From assembly GCA_001799735.1 (NCBI GenBank), contig MGUA01000030.1:1-63542 (forward strand): a DNA stretch of 63,542 bases, written 5' to 3'. Source of the DNA: Elusimicrobia bacterium GWB2_63_22. Its GTDB lineage: Bacteria > Elusimicrobiota > Elusimicrobia > Elusimicrobiales > UBA9959. The notes below the pieces were generated by a model. That model did no database searches and was not told the DNA's origin. It worked only from the letters and a program-made list of their open reading frames with translations. Position numbers and translations under genes: made by a program. Positions 6,771 through 15,268 of the stretch are shown here, piece by piece (the stretch's first letter is position 1; each line of letters starts with the position of its first letter).

Positions 6771-8021
6771 TTAAAACCTGGGGTGAACCACGCGGCCCTT
6801 TTTTACCGTCAGCAGGGTCTGGCTGGCGCCGAAATAGTAGCAGAGCTCCCGGTAATCTTCAGCGTCGTAGAAAGCGAGGTCGGCCTGCATGCCGGGGACT
6901 ACGCTGCCTACCCGGTCGCCTATACCCAGCGCCCAGGCGCCGTTTACGGTGGCGGCGCAGAGGGCCTCCTCCGGCGTCATGCCGCAGTGGGTGCAGGCCG
7001 CCGACAGGACGAACTGCATGTTCCAGCAGGGGCAGGTGCCGGGGTTGAAATCGGTAGCCAGCGCCACCGGCACGCCCTCGGAGATGATCTCCCTGGCCGG
7101 CGGATATTTGGAGAGGCCGAGGTAATAGTTGGAGGCGGGCAGGAGCGTCGCTATGGTACCGGCGTCGCGCATGGCGGCGATGTCCTCGGCGAAGACATGG
7201 TCCGCGTGGTCGGCGCTGACGGCGCCGGCGGCGGCGCCGGCCCGGGTGCCGCCGTAATTGGAGAGCTGTTCCGAGTGCACCTTGGGGCGCAGGCCCAGGC
7301 GGGCGGCCTCTTTAAGGTACACGGTGGTCTGCTCCGGCGTGAAATAGCCTTTCTCGCAGAAGATGTCTGCGAAGACCGCCAATTTTTCCGCCGCGGCCTT
7401 GGGCAGGATCTCGGCCATGACGTAATCCAGATAAGCCTGGGCGTCGCCCTTAAACTCCGGCGGCACGCTGTGCGCCGCCAGCAGCGTCGGGATCAGCTCC
7501 AGCGGGGTAAAGTCCCGGGCGTCGCGCACGGCCCGCAGCATCTTAAGCTCTGACTCCAGGGAGAGGCCGTAGCCGCTCTTCACCTCGGCCGTGGTGGTGC
7601 CGCATTCCAGAAAACGCGCGGCCCGCGCTGCCACCTGGGCGGCCATGGCCTTGCCGCCCTGGGCCCGCACCGCGCCTATGCTGGAGATTATCCCCCCGCC
7701 GGCCGCTTTGATGTCCTGGTAGGAGGCGCCGGCGGTGCGCATGGAAAAATCTTTCAGCCGCGGCTCGGCGAAGACCATATGGGTGTGGCTGTCCACAAAA
7801 CCGGGCAGGCAGACGCCATTGACCTCTACCTTCCTGGCTTTTTTAGCCAGGGAGTGCCGCGAGACGGAGGCCCTCGGACCGGCGGCCACTATGATCCCTT
7901 TTTCCACCAGGACGGCGGCGTTTTTCACCAGGCCGGTCTCGCGCATGGCGGCGCCCGCCCTGGGGGCGTTGTCGCCCGCGAAGGTCAGCAGCTGCTTGAT
8001 CCCGGTGAAAAGTATGGCCAT
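6771..8021 (-). CDS. hutI: Imidazolonepropionase
   Basis: This 416-residue amidohydrolase-fold enzyme opens the imidazolone ring to formiminoglutamate, the third step of histidine breakdown. Metal-binding SHTHMVFAEPR lies near residue 79. Further marks are the GGGIISSI loop, GTTTAEVKSGYGL, the HSEQLSNYGG metal-His segment, SADHADHV, and ALATDFNPGTCPCWNMQFVL with the catalytic Asp. Length is usual for HutI. Its ATG overlaps the yajQ stop (TGATG), so the two are translationally coupled. hutU and hutH lie upstream in the same run. Confidence 0.95.
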   Translation of the reverse strand: MAILFTGIKQLLTFAGDNAPRAGAAMRETGLVKNAAVLVEKGIIVAAGPRASVSRHSLAKKARKVEVNGVCLPGFVDSHTHMVFAEPRLKDFSMRTAGASYQDIKAAGGGIISSIGAVRAQGGKAMAAQVAARAARFLECGTTTAEVKSGYGLSLESELKMLRAVRDARDFTPLELIPTLLAAHSVPPEFKGDAQAYLDYVMAEILPKAAAEKLAVFADIFCEKGYFTPEQTTVYLKEAARLGLRPKVHSEQLSNYGGTRAGAAAGAVSADHADHVFAEDIAAMRDAGTIATLLPASNYYLGLSKYPPAREIISEGVPVALATDFNPGTCPCWNMQFVLSAACTHCGMTPEEALCAATVNGAWALGIGDRVGSVVPGMQADLAFYDAEDYRELCYYFGASQTLLTVKKGRVVHPRF

Positions 8022-8518
8022 CAGCGGAAGTTTTCGAACTGCAGGGTTATGCCGTAGTCCCCGCCCCGCAGCAGGCTCATTACGTTCTGCAGTTCGTCCT
8101 TGGACTTGGAAGTGACGCGCAGGGTGTCGGCCTGGATGGAAACGTTGGCCTTAAGCTTGGCGTCCTTGATGGCCCTGACTATCTCCTTGGCCTTATCCTG
8201 GGGGATGCCCTGTTGCACTTTAACGAGCATCTTGGCGGTGCCGCCCAGGGCGCTCTGCACTTTCTCCCCGGCAAAGTTCTTCACCGGCAGGCCGCGCTTG
8301 GAGATCTTGGTCATCAGCACCTCGTAGAGGGCTTTGACCTTGTAGTCGTCGGAGGACGACAGCAGCATGGAGTTGGCCTTCTTGTCGAAGTTGATCTCGG
8401 ACTTGGAGTCCTTGAAATCGTAGCGGTTGACAACTTCCTTCATGGCGATGGCGATAGCCTCGTCCACCACGGTATACTCCACCTTTGAAACCACGTCGAA
8501 GCTAAAATCAGAAGCCAT
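8021..8518 (-). CDS. yajQ: YajQ-family nucleotide-binding protein
   Basis: This 165-residue YajQ/UPF0234 protein has two RNP-like folds. Seen are ASDFSFDVVSKV at the start, then EVVNRYDFKDSKSEI, and IRAIKDAKLKANVSIQAD near the end. Some Xanthomonas and Pseudomonas members bind cyclic di-GMP and affect transcription; whether this one does is unknown. It has a strong AGGAGG site and sits between hutU and hutI. That is an odd place for a housekeeping gene and makes a ligand-linked control role worth considering. Confidence 0.93.
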   Translation of the reverse strand: MASDFSFDVVSKVEYTVVDEAIAIAMKEVVNRYDFKDSKSEINFDKKANSMLLSSSDDYKVKALYEVLMTKISKRGLPVKNFAGEKVQSALGGTAKMLVKVQQGIPQDKAKEIVRAIKDAKLKANVSIQADTLRVTSKSKDELQNVMSLLRGGDYGITLQFENFR

Positions 8519-8535
8519 AGTTAATTCCTCCTAAG

Positions 8536-10185
8536 TTATTTGAGCATCGGGATCTTGACGCCTTTCTTTTTGGCGAAGTCCGAGGCAATTTTGTAGCCGG
8601 CGTCGGCGTGGCGCAGCACGCCCATGGCCGGGTCGTTGGTGAGCACCCGCTCCAGGCGCGACGCCATTTCTTTGGTGCCGTCGGCCACGGTAACCTGGCC
8701 GGCGTGCAGGGAGTAGCCCATGCCCACCCCGCCGCCGTGGTGGAAAGACACCCAGCTGGCGCCGGACGCGGTGTTGACCAGCGCGTTCAGGATCGGCCAG
8801 TCGGCTATCGCGTCGGAGCCGTCCTTCATGGACTCGGTCTCGCGGTAGGGACTCGCCACCGAGCCTGAATCCAGGTGGTCGCGGCCTATCACGATGGGCG
8901 CGGAGATCTTTCCGTTCTTCACCAAATCGTTGATGCGCAGGCCCATCTGGTGGCGCTCGCCGTAGCCCAGCCAGCAGATGCGCGAAGGCAGGCCCTGGAA
9001 CTTAACTTTCCTGGTGGCCATGTCCATCCAGCGCCGGAGATGCTCGTCCTTCGGGAACAGGTCCAGCACCAGCTTGTCCGTTACCGCTATATCCTTAGGG
9101 TCGCCCGAAAGCGCGGCCCAGCGGAACGGGCCCTTGCCCTCGCAGAACAGGTCGCGGATATAGGCCGGCACGAAGCCGGGGAAGTCGTAGGCTTTTTTCA
9201 CGCCCTGCTTAAAGGCCATCGTGCGGATATTGTTGCCGTAGTCGAAGGTGACGGCGCCGGCCTTCTGCAGCTTTAGCATGGCCTCCACGTGGATGGCGAT
9301 GGATTCCATGGAGAGTTTTAAATACTTCTTGGGATCTTTGCGGCGCAGCTCGTCCGCCGCTTTTACGCTGTAGCCCTTGGGGATATAGCCTTTCAGCGGG
9401 TCATGGGCCGAGGTCTGGTCGGTGAGCACGTCTATCTTGACGCCGCGGCGCGCCAGCTCGGGCAGCACTTCGGCGCAGTTGCCCAGCAGGCCTATGGAGA
9501 GCGGCTGGCGGGCCTTCATGGCCTTAGCCGCCATGATCAGCGCCTCGTCGAGAGAGCGGGACATGATGTCCACGTAAGCCGTGTCCAGGCGCTTCTGTAT
9601 GCGGGTCTCGTCCGCCTCTATCACTATGGCCACGCCGCCGTTCATGGTGACGGCCAGCGGCTGGGCGCCGCCCATACCGCCGAGGCCGCCGGTTACCGTA
9701 AGTTTGCCGGTCAGGTCGCTCTTGAAATGTTTGCGGGCGCAGGCGGCGAAGGTCTCGTAGGTGCCCTGCAGTATGCCCTGCGTGCCGATATAGATCCAGG
9801 AGCCGGCCGTCATCTGGCCGTACATCATCAGCCCTTTCTTCTCCAGCTCGTCGAAGACCTCCCAGTTGGCCCAGTTGCCCACCAGGTTGGAATTGGCGAT
9901 GATGACGCGGGGGCTGTACTCGTGCGTGCGCAGCACGCCGACAGGCTTGCCGGACTGAACCAGCAGGGTCTCATCGTTCTCAAGCCGGCGCAGCGAGGAG
10001 ACGATGGCGTGGTAGCAGTCCCAGTTGCGGGCGGCTTTGCCGCGCCCGCCGTAGACCACCAGGTCCTCGGGGCGTTCGGCCACCTCGGGGTCCAGGTTGT
10101 TCATCAGCATGCGCAGGGCGGCCTCCTGCTGCCAGCCTTTGCATGAAAGTTTATTGCCGCGCGCGGCGCGTATGACGTTGTTCAT
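8536..10185 (-). CDS. hutU: Urocanate hydratase
   Basis: At 549 residues it has the usual urocanase length. It converts urocanate to imidazolonepropionate using tightly bound NAD+ as an electrophile. Seen are the N-terminal [20 protein letters not shown] and [12 protein letters not shown], the NAD-binding [19 protein letters not shown] around residue 170, [17 protein letters not shown], and the C-terminal [28 protein letters not shown] site precedes the ATG. It lies 15 bp downstream of hutH and is followed by yajQ and hutI. Confidence 0.96.
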   Translation of the reverse strand: MNNVIRAARGNKLSCKGWQQEAALRMLMNNLDPEVAERPEDLVVYGGRGKAARNWDCYHAIVSSLRRLENDETLLVQSGKPVGVLRTHEYSPRVIIANSNLVGNWANWEVFDELEKKGLMMYGQMTAGSWIYIGTQGILQGTYETFAACARKHFKSDLTGKLTVTGGLGGMGGAQPLAVTMNGGVAIVIEADETRIQKRLDTAYVDIMSRSLDEALIMAAKAMKARQPLSIGLLGNCAEVLPELARRGVKIDVLTDQTSAHDPLKGYIPKGYSVKAADELRRKDPKKYLKLSMESIAIHVEAMLKLQKAGAVTFDYGNNIRTMAFKQGVKKAYDFPGFVPAYIRDLFCEGKGPFRWAALSGDPKDIAVTDKLVLDLFPKDEHLRRWMDMATRKVKFQGLPSRICWLGYGERHQMGLRINDLVKNGKISAPIVIGRDHLDSGSVASPYRETESMKDGSDAIADWPILNALVNTASGASWVSFHHGGGVGMGYSLHAGQVTVADGTKEMASRLERVLTNDPAMGVLRHADAGYKIASDFAKKKGVKIPMLK

Positions 10186-10200
10186 GGTTCACCTCTGTTG

Positions 10201-11727
10201 TCAGTCTACGAAAGTGCCGGCGAGGATCTCTTCGGCCACGTCTTCTATGCGGCCGGAGAACACCTCGTCGCCCTTGAAAGCCGGGGACACCAGGCGCACC
10301 TTGGCGAGCGCTGTTTCCAGCCTGGCGCTGGACTTGAGCGGGCGGTGGAACTCTATGCCCTCGGAGGCGGCCATCAGCTCTATGGCCACGATGTGGGCGG
10401 TGTTGCGCACCACGGTGCTCAGTTTGAGCGCCGCGTTCATGCCCATGCTGACGAAGTCCTCCTTGTTGGCGGAGGTGGAGATGGAGTCGGAGCTGGCCGG
10501 GTGGCTGAGGATCTTGTTCTCGTTGCACAGCGCGGCCGCCGTGACGTGCGCGATCATGAAGCCCGACTCCAGGCCCGGGTTGCGGGCGAGGAAAGGCGGC
10601 AGGATCTTAAAATCGCTCACCAGCTGGGCGATGCGCCGCTCGGAGATATTGCCCAGGGCGGTGATGGCGATGGCCGCGAAGTCCGCGGCGAAGGCCACGG
10701 CCTGGCCGTGGAAGTTGCCGCCGGACAGCACCTCGATGGAGCCTTTCTTCTTCCCCTCCACCACGAGGGGGTTGTCGGTGACGCTGCCGAACTCTATCTC
10801 GAAGACGTTGAGCGCGTACTCTATGGCGTCGCGCGCGGCGCCCATGGCCTGCGGCATGCAGCGCAGCGAGTAGGGGTCCTGCACCCTTTTGTCGGAGCTG
10901 CGGTGCGAGGCGCGGATCTGGCTGCCCCGGGTCATGGCTTCCAGCATCTCCGCCACTTCCAGCTGGCCGGCGTGCGGCTTAAGCTCGTGGATGCGTTTGT
11001 CGAAGGCCACCGGGGTGCCCTTGAGCGCCTCGAGGGACATGGCGCCGGTGAGCACGGAGGAATAAAAGAGGTTCATGGCCTCGAACAGGGCCAGGCCGCC
11101 TACGGCCTTCATGGCCTGCGTGCCGTTGATGAGCGCGAGGCCCTCCTTCTCGGCGAGCTCCACCGGCTTTATGCCGGCCTTCTTCATCACTTCGGCGGAA
11201 GGGCGGAAGTCGTCCTCGCCGGCGAACTTGGCGTGGCCCTCGCCTATCAGCGTCAGTGCCATATGGGCGGAAGGGGCCAGGTCGCCGCTGGCGCCTACCG
11301 AGCCCTTGGACGGGATAAAGGGAACCACCTGCTTGTTCACCATGGCGGCGAGGGTCTTTACCACCAGCGGCCGCACTCCGGAGTTGCCCATGGCCAGCTC
11401 GTTGACGCGGGCGAACATCAGGCCCAGAGCCTCGGCGTCCTCCAGCGGCTCGCCTACGCCGCAGGCGTGGCTGCGGATCAGGTTGACCTGCAGGCTTTTC
11501 AGGCTTTCGCGCGAGACGCGCTGGCTGGCCAGCTCGCCGAAGCCGGTGTTGATGCCGTACATCACTTTATCTTCGGTCAGCATGGCCTCCAGGCTGGCCC
11601 GGCGGCTGGCTATCAGCTTGAGCGCTTTAGGCGGTATCTCCACCCGGCGCTGGCCGTAGGCGATCTCCGCGAAATCCACTATGTCGGGGGGCGTTCCGAG
11701 GGTAAAAGGCTTTATTTTTGCGCTCAT
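10201..11727 (-). CDS. hutH: Histidine ammonia-lyase
   Basis: The start is taken at ATG 11727 (MSAKIKPFTLG), which overlaps the upstream exonuclease stop by 4 bases, giving 508 residues, the normal HAL length. It deaminates histidine to urocanate. The self-made MIO cofactor arises from Ala-Ser-Gly in VGASGDLAPSAHMAL (near residue 140). YGINTGFGELASQRV and NLIRSHACGVGEPL near the N-terminus, and SVTDNPLV further on, are family marks. A longer frame extends upstream to 11985, but that part is shadow sequence of the exonuclease gene. Confidence 0.95.
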   Translation of the reverse strand: MSAKIKPFTLGTPPDIVDFAEIAYGQRRVEIPPKALKLIASRRASLEAMLTEDKVMYGINTGFGELASQRVSRESLKSLQVNLIRSHACGVGEPLEDAEALGLMFARVNELAMGNSGVRPLVVKTLAAMVNKQVVPFIPSKGSVGASGDLAPSAHMALTLIGEGHAKFAGEDDFRPSAEVMKKAGIKPVELAEKEGLALINGTQAMKAVGGLALFEAMNLFYSSVLTGAMSLEALKGTPVAFDKRIHELKPHAGQLEVAEMLEAMTRGSQIRASHRSSDKRVQDPYSLRCMPQAMGAARDAIEYALNVFEIEFGSVTDNPLVVEGKKKGSIEVLSGGNFHGQAVAFAADFAAIAITALGNISERRIAQLVSDFKILPPFLARNPGLESGFMIAHVTAAALCNENKILSHPASSDSISTSANKEDFVSMGMNAALKLSTVVRNTAHIVAIELMAASEGIEFHRPLKSSARLETALAKVRLVSPAFKGDEVFSGRIEDVAEEILAGTFVD

Positions 11728-12317
11728 GATGTGTATCCTCCGCTTTTCTGAAGTAAGTCCGCCACGGTCCGCGCTCCCGCGGACTTGAAGGCGGTTATAA
11801 AATGGTCGAAGATCTTGCGGGTCATCTCCACGTCGGCCAGCGCCCGGTGCCAGCCCCCGTTGGAGATATTGAGTTCCTCGGCTATCTTGCCAAGGCGGTT
11901 GCTCTGGAACTTCCAGCCCTTGCGGGCGATGAGGAGCGTGTCCACCACGTGCAGTTTGGGAAAGCGCAGGCCGACCCGGTCGCACTCCGCCTTGAGGAAC
12001 CCGAGGTCGAACTCTGCGTTGTGTGCCACTACCACGGAATTTTCCAGCATGGCCAGCAGGCGGGGCGCTACCCCGCCGAACGACGGGCTGTCCTTGACCA
12101 TGGCGTCGGTGATGCCGTGTATTTTTGAAACTTCCGCCGGGATGGGCATCCCGGGGTTCACCAACTCGGCCAGCATGCCCACCCGGTCGACGCCGCGGAA
12201 GCTGATGGCGGCCACCTCGCAGACGCGGGCCGCGCGCGGCGACAGGCCGGTGGTTTCCACGTCCACAAAGGTGAAGACCGCTTCTTCGATGTTGAGTTTC
12301 CCGGTGAGTTCCAGCAT
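11724..12317 (-). CDS. DnaQ-like 3'-5' exonuclease (DEDDh family)
   Basis: This 197-residue stand-alone exonuclease resembles the proofreading epsilon subunit. The DEDDh residues are visible: FVDVETTGLSP (Asp and Glu near 19-21), VVAHNAEFDLGFL (Asp near 103), and HRALADVEMT (His and Asp near 158-163). It may trim DNA or RNA ends; without other replication genes nearby its exact role is open. It overlaps hutH by 4 bases, which couples it to the histidine genes for no obvious reason other than operon stacking. Confidence 0.88.
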   Translation of the reverse strand: MLELTGKLNIEEAVFTFVDVETTGLSPRAARVCEVAAISFRGVDRVGMLAELVNPGMPIPAEVSKIHGITDAMVKDSPSFGGVAPRLLAMLENSVVVAHNAEFDLGFLKAECDRVGLRFPKLHVVDTLLIARKGWKFQSNRLGKIAEELNISNGGWHRALADVEMTRKIFDHFITAFKSAGARTVADLLQKSGGYTS

Positions 12318-12339
12318 TGCTAAAAGGTCCTTGCCCGCC

Positions 12340-13050
12340 TTACAGATGCCCGTAGTAAATGAACCTGGTCCAGAGCCCGATGCCCGCCGTAAGCGCCACG
12401 TTGAGCGCCACGTTGAGCCGGGACATGTCGATAATGCGCTTCTTGCGCACGTAGAAGATCTGCACCGCCCAGGCTATGGCGAAAGGGATCCACCAGTAGC
12501 CAGCCACAAAGAAGAAAGCCCACAGCACTACCCGCTCGAAGATCAGGAAGTACTTCTCGTCGAAGTGCGGGAAGGCCTTGCCGAACACGTCCTTCTCCAG
12601 GAAGTAGATCATCACGGTGGTGAAATGCGCCACCAGCACCAGCATGCAGGCTATGGCCACCCATTTCTCGCCCATCATGGAGCCCGGGGCCGGCACGTCC
12701 ACCGGCGAGATCAGGAACAGCACGTAGAGGTGGAGGAGCTGGTCCACCAGGAAGCTGATGGTGTTGTCCTTGTACCAGGACTTCATGCTGTAGACCCGCA
12801 GCTCGTCCACCCCGTAGTGGATCACGAACATCAAGAGCAGGGCCCACCAGCCGGTCAGCCCGACCCCGCCCACCGTCACCCAGGTATCCCCCAGGTAAGG
12901 CCAGGTCAGCGCGACGGAGACCACAAAGTGGGTCAGGCAGTGTATCAGCATGCCCCACATGCCCTTGCGCTTGAGCCGGTTCACGATGTCGAACTGCAGC
13001 GTGAAGTCCGCCAGCAGGTGCGACAGCACCAGTCGCCAGAAGATTACCAT
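12340..13050 (-). CDS. DUF3307-like membrane protein
   Basis: The 236-residue protein has about six hydrophobic segments. The N-terminal LVLSHLLADFTLQ followed by HCLTHFVVSVALTW is the polar-in-membrane signature of DUF3307. A second conserved-looking patch is FVIHYGVDELRVYSMK. No function is established for the family as far as I know. The His and Asp residues in membrane segments could bind metal, but this is a guess. An AAGGAAC site precedes the ATG. It sits 7 bp from the adenylate cyclase stop, so the two are likely co-transcribed. Confidence 0.75.
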   Translation of the reverse strand: MVIFWRLVLSHLLADFTLQFDIVNRLKRKGMWGMLIHCLTHFVVSVALTWPYLGDTWVTVGGVGLTGWWALLLMFVIHYGVDELRVYSMKSWYKDNTISFLVDQLLHLYVLFLISPVDVPAPGSMMGEKWVAIACMLVLVAHFTTVMIYFLEKDVFGKAFPHFDEKYFLIFERVVLWAFFFVAGYWWIPFAIAWAVQIFYVRKKRIIDMSRLNVALNVALTAGIGLWTRFIYYGHL

Positions 13051-13057
13051 AAGTTCC

Positions 13058-15241
13058 TTAACCCTTTTCCGTCAGGTTGAAAGACTGGTCCCAGTCCTTC
13101 GGCGGCTCCTTGACGAAGAGCTCGGCCTTCTCTATGTAGAACTGCGAGGGGCCGTCGCCGGGCAGGGCCTCCAGCGCGGCCTTGAAGTGCGGCACGGAAG
13201 CGGCGTACGCGCCCTTGTAGAACTGCTCTATGCCGGCTTCGTAATGCTTAAGCATGGCCTTGATCTCCGGCGCGGCCTCGCCTTTGCTGGAGAAGGGCTC
13301 GTAGACCTTGGTCGGGATGGCCTTACCCACCACCCGGATGCTGCCCAGGTAGCGGTAGTCGAACATGTCCTTCAGGTCCCCGAAAGTCGCCTCGCTGGTC
13401 ATGATCTTGGAGTGGAAGTACTTGTTGGCGCCTTCCATGCGGGAAGCCATGTTCACAGAGTCGCCCATCACCGTGTAGGAGAGGCGCGACCGCGAGCCCA
13501 TGTTGCCCACTACCATCGGGCCGGAGTTCACGCCCACGCGGCACTTGGGTTTTATCGTGAACTGCGTGAGGGACTCGTTGAGGCGCGTCATCTCCTTCTG
13601 GCAGTCTATGGCCGCCAGCACGCCGAGCTTGCGGTGGTCGGCCTGGTCCAGCGGGGCGTTCCAGAAGGCCACCACGCAGTCGCCGATGTACTTGTCCACC
13701 GTGCCGTCGTACTTAAGAATGACGTCGGTGAAGGCCGACAGGTACTCTACCAGCATCGCGGTCAGCTCTTCGGGCGACAGCTTCTCCGACATGGTGGTAA
13801 AGCCGGCCAGGTCCAGGAAGAAGGCGGTCATGTCGCGCTTCTCGCCGCCCAGCGACAGCTTGGAGGGGTCCTTGGTGATCAGTTCCACCACCTTGGGCGA
13901 CAGGTATTGCCCGAAGGTGTTCTTTATCCACTTCTTCTCGCGGCCTTCGCTCAGGCCCTTGTCCACCACCAGGTAGAGGAAAGGCAGGAAGAAAGCGGAC
14001 AGCACCGCGATGAACGGCAGGTCGTAGAGGTTGGCCCGGAGGTAGATGTCGAAGGCGAGTATCGCCGTCATGACGCCTAAAGCCGAGATCACCATCGTCT
14101 TTATTGAATAGCGGTTCAGGAAAACTGCTATCCAAGGCATGAAGAGGATCAGGAGCGTTACCAAGAAAGCGTCCTGTTCCTGCAGTTGGTCCTTGGAGAT
14201 GATGTTGTCGATGCTGGTGGCGTGTATCTCCACGCCGGGCATCTGCGGCGAGAACGGGGACGGGACATGGTCGAAAGCCCCGAGCGCCGTGGCGCCGAGC
14301 AGGGTTATGCCGTCCTTAAGGTCTTCTTTTTCCTCTTTGCTGAGGCGGCCCTCTATGATGTCCGCTATCGAGATATGCCGGTAGGCGGAATCTATCAGGT
14401 AATTCGGGTCCTTGTCCCAGGCCGGGTGCGCTTTGCGCAGGACGGGGTAACGGTAGTTCAGCCGCAGCGGCTCCTGCCCGTACTTGGCCTGGAGTTCGAA
14501 CAAGGTTTTGCCGGAGTAGATGGCGTAGGTGGCCATGCCCAGCGACGGAACGCGGTAATCCAGGCAGCCGGGCTCGCAGCGGAGCCGGCCGGCCTTGAGG
14601 TCCTTGTAGGTGAGGAAAGTGTCTTCTATGCCGTCGTCGTCCTGCTCGTCCCAGCCTCTGTAGAACATGTAGAACTTGCGGACATAGCCGTCCCTGTCCA
14701 TACCGAGGTCGGAGTGGGGGTGGGCGACATAGGCGCTGGCCTGCGCCAGGCCTTTCAGCGGCAGTTTTACCTTCTTGGTGTAATAGTCTATAGCGGCCAC
14801 GTTGACCACGTTGCCGGCCTTGGCCACGCCTTCCACGTAGCGGCGGTCGTTCTCCGGGTTGTCCCTGTCGGCCTCGAACAGCATCACGTCGATGCCGATG
14901 GCCTTGACGCCCAGTTTTTTCAGCTGGTCCATCAGCATGCCATAGTAGCGGCGTTTGACCGGCCAGCCGTACTTGGACAGGGTATGATCGTCTATGGCGG
15001 AGACCGTTATTTTTGGAGCCGCCGGCTTGTTTATTTTATTGCCGAAGAAAAAAGTATATTTTTCCCCGCCGTGGTTGAAGATCCCGGCCAGCACCCGGGG
15101 CATATTCAGCCGGGTATCGCTCCACCGGTTGTCGAAAGCCTCCATTGCCCCGGCAAAACACAGAAAGAGCCACAGCAGCGAGAACCCCACCGTGGAGAGA
15201 TAAAGCCACTTTTTGCCGCCCTTCTTTTTCTGCTCGTTCAT
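13058..15241 (-). CDS. CHASE2-domain adenylate cyclase (class III)
   Basis: The 727-residue protein begins with one membrane segment (about 13-32), then an outer CHASE2 sensor domain (about 75-350; ITVSAIDDHTLSKYGWP, KAIGIDVMLFEADRDNPEND). Three membrane segments follow (about 365-435) and then a class III cyclase domain (about 460-650). Metal-binding Asp residues are in FLDLAGFTTMSEKL and VDKYIGDCVVAFW. The adenine-selecting Asp is in YTVMGDSVNMASRMEGANK, with the Asn and Arg for catalysis. The product should therefore be cAMP. The signal sensed by CHASE2 is unknown. A histidine kinase gene lies just upstream. Confidence 0.9.
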   Translation of the reverse strand: MNEQKKKGGKKWLYLSTVGFSLLWLFLCFAGAMEAFDNRWSDTRLNMPRVLAGIFNHGGEKYTFFFGNKINKPAAPKITVSAIDDHTLSKYGWPVKRRYYGMLMDQLKKLGVKAIGIDVMLFEADRDNPENDRRYVEGVAKAGNVVNVAAIDYYTKKVKLPLKGLAQASAYVAHPHSDLGMDRDGYVRKFYMFYRGWDEQDDDGIEDTFLTYKDLKAGRLRCEPGCLDYRVPSLGMATYAIYSGKTLFELQAKYGQEPLRLNYRYPVLRKAHPAWDKDPNYLIDSAYRHISIADIIEGRLSKEEKEDLKDGITLLGATALGAFDHVPSPFSPQMPGVEIHATSIDNIISKDQLQEQDAFLVTLLILFMPWIAVFLNRYSIKTMVISALGVMTAILAFDIYLRANLYDLPFIAVLSAFFLPFLYLVVDKGLSEGREKKWIKNTFGQYLSPKVVELITKDPSKLSLGGEKRDMTAFFLDLAGFTTMSEKLSPEELTAMLVEYLSAFTDVILKYDGTVDKYIGDCVVAFWNAPLDQADHRKLGVLAAIDCQKEMTRLNESLTQFTIKPKCRVGVNSGPMVVGNMGSRSRLSYTVMGDSVNMASRMEGANKYFHSKIMTSEATFGDLKDMFDYRYLGSIRVVGKAIPTKVYEPFSSKGEAAPEIKAMLKHYEAGIEQFYKGAYAASVPHFKAALEALPGDGPSQFYIEKAELFVKEPPKDWDQSFNLTEKG

Positions 15242-15268
15242 ATAAGGAACCCCTTTGCTGTTAACTTG

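Noticed and set aside
11728-11985. N-terminal extension of hutH by 86 codons
   Set aside because: The extension overlaps the exonuclease gene in another frame, is rich in Arg/Pro/Gly and unlike any HAL. ATG 11727 gives the normal length and a 4-base overlap.
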